Part shown: positions 52,431 to 62,296 of the stretch, piece after piece
Layout of the letters: every line of letters starts with the position of its first letter
Numbering within the stretch: position 1 is the stretch's first letter
From: Pseudomonas arcuscaelestis
GTDB lineage: Bacteria; Pseudomonadota; Gammaproteobacteria; Pseudomonadales; Pseudomonadaceae
Direction of reading: 5' to 3'
DNA: 64,000 nucleotides
NCBI RefSeq assembly: GCF_016881005.1
Contig: NZ_JACOPV010000007.1
Span: forward strand, 124,001 to 188,000
Translations under genes and position numbers: made by a program
The notes under the pieces: model-generated
The model's database searches: none
Told to the model about the DNA's origin: nothing
The model's input: the letters and a program-made list of their open reading frames with translations, nothing else

Positions 52431-53277
52431 ACAATTGTGCCTGCAAGCGCAGGTGAGCCTGTTCACCCGGTGCAAGGCTAAGGCTGTCGCTGCTGCCACT
52501 GGCGGCCTCGACGCAAACGAAGCCCAGGGTTTCACTGCTGCTGACGCCCAGTAGGGGACGATTGCCCGGATGCCAGACTATTGTGTCTTCACTGTCGCCG
52601 GTATCGATACTCAACTGCCGCTGCCAGGCCGAATCGTGCAACTGTACATTCGCCGCATGAGGAAACACGCGCTGACAACCGCCATGGACCTTCAAGGCGC
52701 CTTTCTGGCGGCAAGCCTGACGGTTCAACCGGTCGTACCCTTCAATGTTTTCAAGTCCAGATAGCGCTATCTCAGCAACGTCACTAATACGCCAGTAAGC
52801 CAGCAGAGCATGACTCAACTGACAGGGCTGGCTGTCCTGATGCGACGTACTCAGTTGCAACTCCATACGGCTGCCTAACCTGGCCAACAGGTCGACCTGC
52901 CAGTCGCACAGTTGCAAACGCCACTTGAGCGTCACGCCGTCTTCATCCTCGCGGCTGTCGATCAACTTCCAATCGAGCAGGCGCGCCCAACCATGTGCTG
53001 GCCACATATCTTCGCTGGGATGACGACCGTACCAGGGCCAGCACACCGGCACACCACCGCGAATGGCTCCCACCTGCGGCCATTGCGCCGCACACCATAG
53101 CCACGGGCGTTCGCCAGTGGGCTGGAAGTGCAACAACTGCGCGCCCTGACGGCTGAACGCAGCCTGGCACTGGGGGTGATCGATGATCAGCACATCGCGC
53201 TGTTGATAACGCTCCCACTCAAAGGTCGGCCTCGGCCTCTGTGAGGTGAAGAAGCGCTGTAGCGGGTGCTCGGGCAT
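52423..53277 (-). CDS. D-hexose-6-phosphate mutarotase (YeaD type)
   Basis: The 284-residue aldose-1-epimerase-like protein contains [22 protein letters not shown] and the GYDRLNRQ region, matching the YeaD group that converts alpha and beta anomers of hexose 6-phosphate. This would speed the entry of glucose 6-phosphate into Zwf. The ATG at 53277 is used; a frame to 53334 has no support. It lies after oprB, beyond a REP pair, in the gts-oprB series. Confidence 0.92.
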   Translation of the reverse strand: MPEHPLQRFFTSQRPRPTFEWERYQQRDVLIIDHPQCQAAFSRQGAQLLHFQPTGERPWLWCAAQWPQVGAIRGGVPVCWPWYGRHPSEDMWPAHGWARLLDWKLIDSREDEDGVTLKWRLQLCDWQVDLLARLGSRMELQLSTSHQDSQPCQLSHALLAYWRISDVAEIALSGLENIEGYDRLNRQACRQKGALKVHGGCQRVFPHAANVQLHDSAWQRQLSIDTGDSEDTIVWHPGNRPLLGVSSSETLGFVCVEAASGSSDSLSLAPGEQAHLRLQAQLFS

Positions 53278-53307
53278 GTCTGGAACTCTTGTTGTTAGTA
53301 AGGGCCG

Positions 53308-53367
53308 GATCGCGGGGCCAGCCCGCCCCCACAACGCATTGAGTGGGAGCGGGCTTGTCCCGCGATC
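53308..53367. repeat. Pair of REP elements between oprB and the mutarotase gene
   Basis: GATCGCGGGGCCAGCCCGC and its imperfect reverse copy GCGGGCTTGTCCCGCGATC face each other across about 20 bases. The unit is the Pseudomonas REP type, and a folded RNA here could mark or protect the end of the oprB message. Confidence 0.85.
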
Positions 53368-53393
53368 AGCTCGTAAATTTACAACATATTCCT

Positions 53394-54740
53394 TCAGAAC
53401 GACGACTGAATCTTCAAGCCGGCGACCAGCGCGTTATCCACTTCGTCCACCCCGCCTGGACGCTTGATGTACTGCAAGTTGGGGCGCACGGTCAGCCAGT
53501 TGGTTACATGAACGCCGTAATACAGCTCGGCGTTGTACTCGGTCTTCTGAATAGGCACAAAGTTCGGATTGTCGTAATCGCTGATACCGCTCTGTTGGTT
53601 GAGCAATTTGGCGCGGTCTTTGACGTCGTCATTGACGTGAATCCGCGCCACACCAAAACCGATGTCATCCTTGGGGCGTGCGTCGAACGGGCCTTTGTAG
53701 ACCATGCCAAGCTGTTGGTAGTTATCGACAACGTTGGTGGCCTTGTCATGCACGGTGAAGTTGGCAAACAGGCTCAAGCCACGACTGGCATCACCGTTAT
53801 GAGCGGTTACCTGCTGTTGCGCCACTACCCACCAGCCATGCTTGCTGGAGTGCGATTTGAAGTCATTGCCGGTAACCGCCTGGGGCTGGCCGTTGACATC
53901 ATCGAAGACATCGTCCGCCTTGGCCGTGCTGTAGTAATAACCCAAACGATATTCGCCCGGCAGCTCGTTGACCTTCGGCGACCAGACCAGCTCCACCGGC
54001 AGGATCATACCCTTGGTGCCGCTGCCGCTGAGCTTGAAGCCATTACCGGTTTCAAGATTGGAAGGGTTCTGCTCGTATACCCCGACCTGAGCAAAAAACT
54101 CCGGAGTGAGGTTGTATTTCACCCGCATTGCCCACTGGCTGACGGGCCAGTTGTACCAGATGCCGCCGACCCAGTTGCCGACCTGCGAACCGCAGAACGC
54201 CAGGTTCTGGAAGTCGCAAGGGAAGCTATTGAAGTCCTCGCCCTCACCGAAACGGCCGGCTTTTATATCCAGGGCGCCATCGAAATACTTTTGTTTGACC
54301 CACATCTGCGTCAGGCGCCAGGTCTGACCGCGCCCCCATACCTCCTGCACCGAACTGAACTGCCCAGCCCGTGGGTCGCTGATGCGATCATTGGACAGGT
54401 TGCGCCCACTGCGCTCGGTAATTGCCAGCTTGAACTCGGCATCGTGCCAGCCGAGGATTTTCTCCAGATCCAGGTGCGCCCCCAAGGCAAACTGATCACT
54501 GTAGCGGGCCGTCTTATCGTCGTTGTAGCCACCGTTGAGGTTACCCGCCACCTCACCCACGTAGTCCAGGGTAAAGTCGTAGCCCTGCTCAAGCAGTTCG
54601 GTACGCGTACCGCCCCAATCGCCGCTCATCCATTTCGATTCGGAGGCAAAGGCACCTGCCGCCTGCGCCGCACCGCTGACCCCAAGGGCAGCCAGCAGGG
54701 TCAACGAACCCAACGGCGTGATGCGTTTGAAGTAATCCAT
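53394..54740 (-). CDS. oprB: Carbohydrate-selective porin OprB
   Basis: OprB is an outer membrane porin for glucose and other sugars. The 448-residue protein has a signal peptide ending near SGAAQA-AG and an OprB domain beginning KWMSGDWGGTRTELLEQGYDF (key part SGDWGGTR), and ends with the terminal phenylalanine typical of porins (KIQSSF). The ATG at 54740 has GAGGAA at 7 bases. It follows the gts ABC genes by 54 bases and is the usual partner of that transporter. Confidence 0.96.
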   Translation of the reverse strand: MDYFKRITPLGSLTLLAALGVSGAAQAAGAFASESKWMSGDWGGTRTELLEQGYDFTLDYVGEVAGNLNGGYNDDKTARYSDQFALGAHLDLEKILGWHDAEFKLAITERSGRNLSNDRISDPRAGQFSSVQEVWGRGQTWRLTQMWVKQKYFDGALDIKAGRFGEGEDFNSFPCDFQNLAFCGSQVGNWVGGIWYNWPVSQWAMRVKYNLTPEFFAQVGVYEQNPSNLETGNGFKLSGSGTKGMILPVELVWSPKVNELPGEYRLGYYYSTAKADDVFDDVNGQPQAVTGNDFKSHSSKHGWWVVAQQQVTAHNGDASRGLSLFANFTVHDKATNVVDNYQQLGMVYKGPFDARPKDDIGFGVARIHVNDDVKDRAKLLNQQSGISDYDNPNFVPIQKTEYNAELYYGVHVTNWLTVRPNLQYIKRPGGVDEVDNALVAGLKIQSSF

Positions 54741-54794
54741 CCTTTGTTTCCTCATTTTATTGTTCTTGATGGGTTCATACGGCTTACAACGAAT

Positions 54795-55952
54795 TCAACG
54801 GCCCTTGAATTGCGCTACGTTGTCTTTGGTCACGCTTGGCGGCGCAACGTTCACACCAAGGCGTTCGCCGCTGACAGCATCGAACAACAGCACCCGTGCA
54901 GGATCGAACTGGAGCTTGAGCGTGTCGCCAACCCGCACCGACACATCCGGTGCCAATCGACAGCAAACCTTGGTCTGGTTGAGGGTGACGAAGGCCAACA
55001 GGTCGGGGCCGGTGGGTTCGGTAATCTGCACCTCGGCGTGAATACTCGGCAAACCATTTCCCTGCGCAGGTGCCAGGCTGATCTGCTCGGGACGAATGCC
55101 AAGAATCACTTCACGCTGATCAAGACTCGCATCACTGATACCCAACGGTAGCTCGCAGCGGGCCTGACCACTGTCGAGCGTTGCCTGCAAGCGGCCATCC
55201 TTGTGCTGCAAACCTACACGCACGAAGTTCATCGGTGGCGAACCAATGAAGCTGGCCACAAACAGATTGGCCGGATCGCTATAGATCTGTTGCGGGGTGC
55301 CGAATTGCTGAATCAAGCCATCCTTCATCACCGCCACTTTGTCCCCCAGGGTCATTGCCTCGATCTGATCGTGGGTGACGTATACCGTGGTCGTCTTGAG
55401 GCGCTGATGCATCAGCTTGATCTCGGTGCGCATCTCCACCCGCAACTTGGCGTCGAGGTTGGACAACGGCTCGTCGAACAGATAAATCTTCGGCCGCCGG
55501 GCCAACGCCCTTCCCATGGCCACGCGCTGCTGCTGCCCCCCGGAGAGCTGGCCCGGCTTGCGTGTCAGCAGGTGCTCGATCTGCAGCAATTTGGCCACCC
55601 GAGCGACCTCGTCATCGATGGCAGCCGCAGGCATCTTGCGCATCTTCAGGCCGAAAGCGATGTTGTCGCGCACGCTCATGGTCGGGTACAGCGCATAGGA
55701 CTGAAAGACCATGGCGATATCGCGATCCTTGGGACTCACCCCGCTGATATCGGTATTGTCGAGCAGAATCGCGCCACCACTGATCTGCTCAAGACCGGCA
55801 ATACAGTTCATGAGGGTCGACTTGCCGCACCCGGAAGGCCCGACCAGAATCAGGAACTCCCCGGAATCGATCGACAGGTCGATATGCTTGAGGGTATCCG
55901 GCAAACCACTGCCGTAGGTCTTGTTGACGTTGCGCAGTTCCATCGTTGCCAT
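54795..55952 (-). CDS. gtsD: Sugar ABC transporter ATP-binding protein (glucose, GtsD/MalK type)
   Basis: The 385-residue ATPase has Walker A GPSGCGKST (38-46), signature LSGGQ (136-140), Walker B YLFDE (157-161), a switch histidine in VTHDQIEAMTL, and a C-terminal MalK-type regulatory TOBE domain. It powers glucose import with GtsB and GtsC. The gene lies 6 bases after gtsC in the operon. Confidence 0.94.
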   Translation of the reverse strand: MATMELRNVNKTYGSGLPDTLKHIDLSIDSGEFLILVGPSGCGKSTLMNCIAGLEQISGGAILLDNTDISGVSPKDRDIAMVFQSYALYPTMSVRDNIAFGLKMRKMPAAAIDDEVARVAKLLQIEHLLTRKPGQLSGGQQQRVAMGRALARRPKIYLFDEPLSNLDAKLRVEMRTEIKLMHQRLKTTTVYVTHDQIEAMTLGDKVAVMKDGLIQQFGTPQQIYSDPANLFVASFIGSPPMNFVRVGLQHKDGRLQATLDSGQARCELPLGISDASLDQREVILGIRPEQISLAPAQGNGLPSIHAEVQITEPTGPDLLAFVTLNQTKVCCRLAPDVSVRVGDTLKLQFDPARVLLFDAVSGERLGVNVAPPSVTKDNVAQFKGR

Positions 55953-55958
55953 AGTGAT

Positions 55959-56804
55959 TTACCCCTTGACCGCGCCGGCCGTGAGCCCGCGCAGAAAATA
56001 CTTGCCAGCCAGCACATAGACCAACAGGGTCGGTAACCCGGCGATCATCGCCGCCGCCATGTCGACGTTATATTCCTTGGCCCCGGTGCTGGTGTTGACC
56101 AGGTTGTTCAGGGCTACAGTGATCGGTTGCGCATCGCCGCTGGCGAACACCACACCGAAAAGAAAGTCGTTCCAGATCTGGGTGAACTGCCAGATCAGGC
56201 AGACCATGATGATCGGCACCGACATCGGCAACAGAATGCGTCCGAAGATGGTGAAGAAGCCTGCCCCGTCCAACCGTGCTGCGTGCACCAGGGCACCTGG
56301 CACACTGCAGTAGTAGTTGCGGAAAAACAGCGTGGTGAACGCCAGGCCGTAGACGATGTGCACCAATACAAGACCTGTGGTGGTACTGGCCAGGCCAAGT
56401 TTGCCGAGCGTAAAGGATGCAGGCAGCAATACCGTCTGGAATGGCAGGAAACAGCCGAACAGCAACAGGCCGAAGAACAATTGCGATCCGCGAAAGCGCC
56501 ACATCGACAGGACATAGCCGTTGAGCGCGCCAAGCAAGGTCGAGATCAACACCGCCGGAACGGTGATTTTTACCGAGTTCCAGAAGTATCCGCCTACGGC
56601 GTCCCAGGCCGTGACCCAACCGATCCCGGTGACTACCTCGGGCCAGCTCAACAAGTTACCGGTACGGATGTCATCCACTGATTTGAAACTGGTCAACAGC
56701 ATGACGATCAATGGAATCAGGTAAAGCAGGCAAGCCAGCAACAGTGTCGAGTAGATGGCTATACGGCTGAAGCTGAAGGTTCGCGGTGCCAGGGCTCTAG
56801 TCAT
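55959..56804 (-). CDS. gtsC: Glucose ABC transporter permease (GtsC)
   Basis: The 281-residue protein has six hydrophobic helices and the permease EAA-loop (AARLDGAGFFTIFGRILLPMSVPIIMV, key part DGAGFFTIFGRILLP). It pairs with GtsB to form the membrane channel. Its start overlaps the gtsB stop by 8 bases, showing translational coupling. Confidence 0.93.
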   Translation of the reverse strand: MTRALAPRTFSFSRIAIYSTLLLACLLYLIPLIVMLLTSFKSVDDIRTGNLLSWPEVVTGIGWVTAWDAVGGYFWNSVKITVPAVLISTLLGALNGYVLSMWRFRGSQLFFGLLLFGCFLPFQTVLLPASFTLGKLGLASTTTGLVLVHIVYGLAFTTLFFRNYYCSVPGALVHAARLDGAGFFTIFGRILLPMSVPIIMVCLIWQFTQIWNDFLFGVVFASGDAQPITVALNNLVNTSTGAKEYNVDMAAAMIAGLPTLLVYVLAGKYFLRGLTAGAVKG

Positions 56805-57705
56805 GGCGCTTGTTCCTCAGTTCCGAATACAGGTAGGGCACCAGAATCGACAGAATCGCGCCCAGCATCAGCATCGCACTGGCCGAGCCCATCCCCATCT
56901 GCCCGCGACTGAAGGTGAAGGAATACATGAACATTGCCGGCAGGTCCGAGGAGTACCCAGGACCGCCTGCGGTCATCGCGGCGACCAGGTCGAAACTCTT
57001 TATAGCGATATGCGCAAGAATCATCACCGCACTGAAGAACACTGGACGCAGGCTCGGCAGCACGATGCGCAGGTAGATACTGGGCAGGCTGGCGCCATCG
57101 ACCTGAGCTGCGCGAATGATTGACGGGTCGACGCCGCGAAGCCCGGCCAGAAACAGCGCCATGACAAAACCCGAGGCCTGCCACACTGCTGCGATTACCA
57201 GGCAATAGACAACCCGGTCCGGGTCGACCAGCCAGTCCAGGCGAAAGCCTTCCCAGCCCCAATCACGCAGCATCTTGTCCAGGCCAAGGCCTGGGTTGAG
57301 CAGCCACTTCCAGGCTGTACCGGTAACGATCATCGACAGCGCCATGGGGTACAAGTAAACCGTACGGATAAAGCCTTCACGGCGAATGCGCTGGTCCAGC
57401 AACACCGCCAACAGCACGCCGATCGCCAGGCTGATAGCGATGAACATACCGCCAAATAACATCAGGTTCTTGCTTGCCACCCACCAACGATCGTTCTCCA
57501 TCAGTCGGGCGTACTGCGCCAGGCCAACCCACTTGTAGCTGGGCATGAAACTGGAATTGGTAAAGGACAGAATGAAGGTCCAGAGGATGTAGCCGTAGAA
57601 GCCCACCAGGACAATCAGCATGCTTGGCGCCAGCACCAGCTTGGGCAGCCAGCGCTGCAAGGCGTCGACAGGCGAAGCCTTGTTGAATGTGGCAACAGTG
57701 CTCAT
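56797..57705 (-). CDS. gtsB: Glucose ABC transporter permease (GtsB)
   Basis: The 302-residue membrane protein has six hydrophobic helices and the MalF/UgpA-like EAA-loop (AAQVDGASLPSIYLRIVLPSLRPVFF, key part DGASLPSIYLRIVLP). It is separated from gtsA by a REP element. Its stop overlaps gtsC. Confidence 0.93.
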   Translation of the reverse strand: MSTVATFNKASPVDALQRWLPKLVLAPSMLIVLVGFYGYILWTFILSFTNSSFMPSYKWVGLAQYARLMENDRWWVASKNLMLFGGMFIAISLAIGVLLAVLLDQRIRREGFIRTVYLYPMALSMIVTGTAWKWLLNPGLGLDKMLRDWGWEGFRLDWLVDPDRVVYCLVIAAVWQASGFVMALFLAGLRGVDPSIIRAAQVDGASLPSIYLRIVLPSLRPVFFSAVMILAHIAIKSFDLVAAMTAGGPGYSSDLPAMFMYSFTFSRGQMGMGSASAMLMLGAILSILVPYLYSELRNKRHD

Positions 57706-57733
57706 CAGAGATTCTCGAGTGAGGTGGGATCAA

Positions 57734-57755
57734 CGCGGGGCAAGCCCGCTCCCGC
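57734..57755. repeat. Single REP element between gtsA and gtsB
   Basis: CGCGGGGCAAGCCCGCTCCCGC, one REP unit with the GCGGG/CCCGC stem, lies in the 56-base gap inside the gts operon. A REP here may stabilise the upstream gtsA message, as is known for the malE-malF gap in E. coli. Confidence 0.8.
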
Positions 57756-57761
57756 AGGTAT

Positions 57762-59024
57762 TCACTTGGCCGACTTGATTGCCGAGTTAAGCTGCTTGAC
57801 CGCCGTTGCGGGGTCCGCTTTCGGGTCGTTGAGGAAGTTGGTCACCACGTCGAATATTGCCCCCTGCACCGCCAGGGTCGTCGCCATGTTGTGGGCCATG
57901 CTCGGTTGCAGGCCATCGCCTTTTTCGGCTTCCTTGAAGTCCACCGCAGACTTCTGCGTGCAAGCGTCGAACTGGCTCATGTCCATGTCCTGGCGTACCG
58001 GCAGCGAACCTTTGTTCTGGTTGAACACAGTCTGGAATTGCGGTTCAAGAGCGACTTTTGCCAAGTCGTTCTGGGCCTTGATGTCGTTTTCGTTCTTGAG
58101 CTTGAACATTGCCAGAGAGTCGATGTTATAGGCGAAGCTGCCCTGGGTGCCCGGGAAGGCCACACACTGGTAGTTCTTGCCGGCGACTTTGCCGGCGGCG
58201 GTCCATTCGCTTTTCGCCCAGTCACCCATGATCTGCATGCCAGCCTTGCCGTTGATGACTTCGGCAGCGGCGATGTTCCAGTCACGGCCGGCGCGATTGG
58301 GATCCATGTAGGTGCCCAGGCGCTGCAGGGTCTTGAACACCTCGATCATCTGCGTTCCGGTAAGGGTGTCTTGATCAAGTTCGACGAACGCCGCGCGATA
58401 ACCCTTGGGACCGAGGATGCTCAAGGCAAGGTCCTCGAACACGGTGCTGTCCTGCCAGGGCTGGCCACCATGGGCCAAGGGGATAAAACCGGCTGCCTTG
58501 AGCTTATCGGCAGCAGCAAAGAGCTCATCGAGCGTGGTCGGAACCTTTGCCTCGGCCTTGGCGAAAACCTGCGGATTGATCCACAGCCAGTTGACCCGAT
58601 GAATGTTCACCGGTACTGCCACGAAGTGGCCGTCGTACTTCATGATCTGCGCGACTTTCTGCGGCAACAGGGCATCCCAATTGTTGGCCTTGGCGACATC
58701 GTCGAGCTCGGTAAGCAGACCCAGCGCGCCCCACTCCTGGATGTCCGGTCCCTTGATCTGTGCAGCCGCTGGCGGGTTACCGGAAATGGCCCGGGTTTTG
58801 AGCACAGTCATGGCGGCTGCTCCGCCGCCACCGGCGACGGCGTTGTCCTTCCAGGTAAAGCCGTCTTTTTCCACCTGGGCCTTGAGGGTTTCAACGGCCT
58901 TGGCTTCACCACCGGAAGTCCACCAGTGCAGCACCTCTACGGTACCGTTGTCAGCAGCCATGGCGTTGAAGGGCAACAAGGAGGCAAGAGAAACGACAGC
59001 GGCGAGGCGATTGATCGCATTCAT
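57762..59024 (-). CDS. gtsA: Periplasmic glucose-binding protein
   Basis: The 420-residue protein has a signal peptide ending near FNAMA-AD and the SBP_bac_1 fold of extracellular sugar-binding proteins, with [16 protein letters not shown] after the signal and [16 protein letters not shown] in the C-terminal lobe. It delivers glucose to GtsBCD. The ATG at 59024 is preferred to an in-frame TTG at 59030. AGGT stands 9 bases before. It is the first gene of the operon and has a 22-bp dyad about 110 bases upstream. Confidence 0.95.
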   Translation of the reverse strand: MNAINRLAAVVSLASLLPFNAMAADNGTVEVLHWWTSGGEAKAVETLKAQVEKDGFTWKDNAVAGGGGAAAMTVLKTRAISGNPPAAAQIKGPDIQEWGALGLLTELDDVAKANNWDALLPQKVAQIMKYDGHFVAVPVNIHRVNWLWINPQVFAKAEAKVPTTLDELFAAADKLKAAGFIPLAHGGQPWQDSTVFEDLALSILGPKGYRAAFVELDQDTLTGTQMIEVFKTLQRLGTYMDPNRAGRDWNIAAAEVINGKAGMQIMGDWAKSEWTAAGKVAGKNYQCVAFPGTQGSFAYNIDSLAMFKLKNENDIKAQNDLAKVALEPQFQTVFNQNKGSLPVRQDMDMSQFDACTQKSAVDFKEAEKGDGLQPSMAHNMATTLAVQGAIFDVVTNFLNDPKADPATAVKQLNSAIKSAK

Positions 59025-59129
59025 GGGCAAAACCTTTTCTTGTTGTTATGCAGGTGCAAGTCTGGGTGCTTGCGCTTGCCTGGAGTCTAACCAGACCCTA
59101 GCGCGGCAGAAGTAACGAAGGGATGCGTG

Positions 59130-59151
59130 AATGTCACCAGTTGGTGACATT
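59130..59151. promoter_or_regulatory. 22-bp perfect dyad between gtrS and gtsA
   Basis: AATGTCACCA-GT-TGGTGACATT is a fully symmetric sequence with no T run beside it, 16 bases after the gtrS stop and about 106 bases before gtsA. It is a likely operator for a dimeric regulator of the gts operon. It could also fold into a hairpin at the end of the gtrRS message. Confidence 0.6.
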
Positions 59152-59166
59152 GAGCAGAAAGACGCC

Positions 59167-60624
59167 TCAGTCGCTGTAACGAGGCAGGCTCAAGGTCACG
59201 CGCAAGCCACCGCCACGCAAATTTCGCAGGCTCACTTCCCCACCGTGGCTGTGCGCGATGTTGCGCGCGATTCCCAGGCCCAGACCATACCCTTGCTGTT
59301 GCCCGGCGAGGCGAAAATGAGGTTCGAACACCTGTTCCTGACTGTGTTCAGGCACACCAGGCCCTTCATCGTCTACCTGCAGGACAAACCCCGTCTCACT
59401 GTCGAGCACGCGCAGGTGCGCGCGCTCACCATATTTCAAGGCGTTGTCGATCAGGTTGCCCATGCACCGACGCAACGCCAGCGGCTTGCCCGGATAGAGC
59501 GCAAGCGCTCTCCCCTCTACCGTGACCCGCCCACTGACCAGATAAGGCTCGACCAGGCAATCGAGCACCTGATTGAGGTCGATAAGCTCGATGTTCTCGT
59601 GAATATCAGTGTCTTTGACACACTGCAGCGCACCTTTGACCAGCATCTCCAACTCATCGAGGTCACGACTGAACTTGATTTGCTGCTGTGGATCCTCAAG
59701 CAACTCCACGCGCAAGCGCAAACGAGTAATCGGGGTGCGCAGGTCATGCGAGATTGCACTGAACAACTGACTGCGCTCGGTCAGATAACGGCTGATACGC
59801 TCACGCATGGCATTGAACGCCCGGCCGACCTCGACCACCTCACTTGCGCCACCCTCCACCACCGGCTGCACATCGGCGCCCAGCGACATCTCTCGGGCCG
59901 CTCGCGCCAGGCGCTTGAGTGGTCGGCTCTGCCAATGCACCAGCAAGCCAATGAACAGCAGCAGAAAGAAGCTGGTCAGGCCGATGAACCACACCTGTTG
60001 GCGCGGCAAACCTTCATCTTCAAGACTGGTATAGGGCTGGGGCATCAGTGAGGCGATATACAGCCACTCGCCTTCGCCAAGCCGAATCTGAGTGACCAGT
60101 ATCGGGGGATCTACCGGCTCCAGGGTCAGCGCATAATGTGCCCAGGAACGCGGTAATTCATCGAGTTTCAGGCCGCTGTTGAAAATACGCAGATCCCGAG
60201 GGCTTACAAACTCGAGGGAGATGTCTACCTGCTCGCCCAGGCGCTGACGCAGTACCTCACCCACCGCTGTGATCACCGCGCGCTTGCGCGGGGTCTCGGG
60301 CAACACGTGCATGTCCAGCGGCTTGTCGTTGAGAGAAACAACGAAGCGGGTGCCGCCCATGCTGCGCAACTGATCGAGCACCATGGGCCGGTAGGCCAGC
60401 GGTAACGAGCGAAAGTAACTGACGCTGGCACTCATCGAATGCGCCAGGCTGCGTGCGCTGGCAACCAGCCCTTGCAACTGGCTGGCACGCAGTTGTGACA
60501 GCCAGATCAAGCTCGACAACCCCTGGGCCAATAGCACCACCAGCAGGGTCAATAGCAGCATGCGCCCGAGTAATGATCGAGGCAGCGGCAAACGCCAACG
60601 CCCTTCAGTGCGCAGGCGCAACAC
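59167..60624 (-). CDS. gtrS: Sensor histidine kinase GtrS (glucose regulation)
   Basis: The 485-residue protein has a first membrane helix (about 20-42), a periplasmic domain (to about 205), a second helix (about 211-230), HAMP, a HisKA domain with His293 in AISHDLRTPITR, and an HATPase domain with NLIDNALKYG, DEGPGVP and GYGLGLGIARN. The family is known to respond to glucose-derived acids. The GTG start at 60624 lies within gtrR, overlapping it by 20 bases. Its partner is GtrR. Confidence 0.93.
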   Translation of the reverse strand: MLRLRTEGRWRLPLPRSLLGRMLLLTLLVVLLAQGLSSLIWLSQLRASQLQGLVASARSLAHSMSASVSYFRSLPLAYRPMVLDQLRSMGGTRFVVSLNDKPLDMHVLPETPRKRAVITAVGEVLRQRLGEQVDISLEFVSPRDLRIFNSGLKLDELPRSWAHYALTLEPVDPPILVTQIRLGEGEWLYIASLMPQPYTSLEDEGLPRQQVWFIGLTSFFLLLFIGLLVHWQSRPLKRLARAAREMSLGADVQPVVEGGASEVVEVGRAFNAMRERISRYLTERSQLFSAISHDLRTPITRLRLRVELLEDPQQQIKFSRDLDELEMLVKGALQCVKDTDIHENIELIDLNQVLDCLVEPYLVSGRVTVEGRALALYPGKPLALRRCMGNLIDNALKYGERAHLRVLDSETGFVLQVDDEGPGVPEHSQEQVFEPHFRLAGQQQGYGLGLGIARNIAHSHGGEVSLRNLRGGGLRVTLSLPRYSD

Positions 60625-61321
60625 TGGCCGCCAACAGGTAACCGCTGCCCCGCACGGTACGAATCAATCGCGGCGGCTTGTGTGTGTCGCGCAAGCGTTG
60701 GCGCAAACGGCTGACACCCATATCGACAATACGATCCAGCGGCATGGGTTCACGCCCACGAGTGGCATTGCCGATCGTGTCACGATCAAGGATCTGCTGG
60801 GGATGATCGAGAAACAGTTTGAGCAAGGCAAAATCAGCGCCAGACAAAATCACCTCTTCACCATCGCGGTGAAACAAGCGGTGACTGACTGTATCGAGCC
60901 GCCAGTCATCAAAAGCCAGCACGTCGCCACTGCTAAGCTCCTGGCCGAAACTGGCGCGACGCAACAATGCCTTGATACGGGCTTGCAACTCGCGCGGACT
61001 GAACGGTTTGCCCAGGTAATCATCCGCTCCCAACTCAAGGCCGATGACGCGGTCCGCTTCATCGGAGCTGGCGGTCAACATGATGATCGGGATCTGCGCC
61101 TGGCGCGGATGCTGACGTACCCAGCGACAGAGGCTGAAGCCGTCTTCATCCGGCAACATCACATCGAGAATCACCAGGTCACAGTCGCTGTCTTCCAGGG
61201 CCTGGCGAAAGCCGCGACCATCGGCGGCGGCCTGGACAGTGAAACCGCAGCGACTCAGGTAGGTTTGCAGCAGTTCTCGAATGTCCTGGTCGTCGTCGAC
61301 CAGCAGTATCGACTTGCTCAC
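60605..61321 (-). CDS. gtrR: Response regulator GtrR (GltR), OmpR family
   Basis: The 238-residue regulator has a receiver domain with acidic D9-D11, phospho-acceptor D53 and the lysine in YLGKPFSP, and a winged-helix DNA-binding domain (about 135-235). In pseudomonads it controls gtsA and related glucose genes. It starts with GTG at 61321, after GGAAC. It lies between glk and gtrS. Confidence 0.93.
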   Translation of the reverse strand: MSKSILLVDDDQDIRELLQTYLSRCGFTVQAAADGRGFRQALEDSDCDLVILDVMLPDEDGFSLCRWVRQHPRQAQIPIIMLTASSDEADRVIGLELGADDYLGKPFSPRELQARIKALLRRASFGQELSSGDVLAFDDWRLDTVSHRLFHRDGEEVILSGADFALLKLFLDHPQQILDRDTIGNATRGREPMPLDRIVDMGVSRLRQRLRDTHKPPRLIRTVRGSGYLLAASVAPAH

Positions 61322-61336
61322 AGTACTGTTCCTTGT

Positions 61337-62296
61337 TCAGTGACAGCGGATTTGCTGCAGTGCCACACCTGCACCCAGCAAGCCTGAGAATTCAGCGGTC
61401 ACCAGCCACACAGGGATGCCATTGAAATAGCCGCTCATGCAGCCCTTGGCGGCAAAACTGTCGGCAAAGCCGCTGCGCAAGAACAACTCGGCAAAACGAG
61501 GCACGATGCCGCCGACAATGTACACGCCACCGCGCCCACCCAGGGTCAGAACATTGTTACCGGCGACCCGCCCCAGGAAGCGACAGAACTGCTCGATTAC
61601 CGCCAGCGCCAGCGCATCACCGGTCAATGCGGCATCGGTAATGGCCGCAGGACTCTGCAGCACAGGCGCTTGCCCGTCCAACGCACACATCGCCTGGTAC
61701 AGGCGCAATAAACCACCACCACTGAGCACGGTTTCGGCGCTGACATGACCGGTCTCGCTGGCGATTTGCTGACGGATCTGCGCCTCGCGGGCATCACCGA
61801 CCGGCAGGTCGACATGCCCGCCTTCACCCGGTAACGCCATCCAGCGGCCGTCATCCAGACCGAGCAAAGTACCCACACCCAACCCGGTTCCAGGTCCAAT
61901 GACCACAGCCGGGCGCCCCGCCTCGGCCTGACCAGGGCAGACGCCAAGACGCTCGTGCGGCTGCAGCCGCGTCATGCCCAAGGCCATGGCGGAAAAGTCA
62001 TTGATCAGCAGCAGTTGCTCAATATGCAAGGTCTTGCAAAACGCCTCACGGCTCAGGCGCCAGTGATTGTTGGTGAAGCGAAACTCATCACCACTGACCG
62101 GCCCCGCGACTGCCAGGCAGACCGCGCCCAGATCCCCTTTGACCAGTCCCTGTGCCAGCAGGTACGCACCGATAGCCTGCTCAGGACTTGTATAGTCGGC
62201 AGTGGCGAACACCTGTACCGAGTGCATACGGTTATTTTCCCAGAGGGCAAAACGTGCGTTGGTACCGCCTATGTCACCGACCAGGGCACGCTTCAT
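61337..62296 (-). CDS. glk: Glucokinase
   Basis: Glk phosphorylates cytoplasmic glucose with ATP. The 319-residue protein is the non-ROK bacterial type with [16 protein letters not shown] at the N-terminus, [13 protein letters not shown] and the [11 protein letters not shown] phosphate loop, and GEGGHVDLP in the active site. The ATG overlaps the edd stop by four bases (ATGA), showing coupled translation. Confidence 0.96.
   Translation of the reverse strand: MKRALVGDIGGTNARFALWENNRMHSVQVFATADYTSPEQAIGAYLLAQGLVKGDLGAVCLAVAGPVSGDEFRFTNNHWRLSREAFCKTLHIEQLLLINDFSAMALGMTRLQPHERLGVCPGQAEAGRPAVVIGPGTGLGVGTLLGLDDGRWMALPGEGGHVDLPVGDAREAQIRQQIASETGHVSAETVLSGGGLLRLYQAMCALDGQAPVLQSPAAITDAALTGDALALAVIEQFCRFLGRVAGNNVLTLGGRGGVYIVGGIVPRFAELFLRSGFADSFAAKGCMSGYFNGIPVWLVTAEFSGLLGAGVALQQIRCH

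Noticed and set aside
53343..55151. 602-residue frame on the plus strand opposite oprB and gtsD
   Set aside because: Antisense to two recognised genes, with no motif and biased composition.
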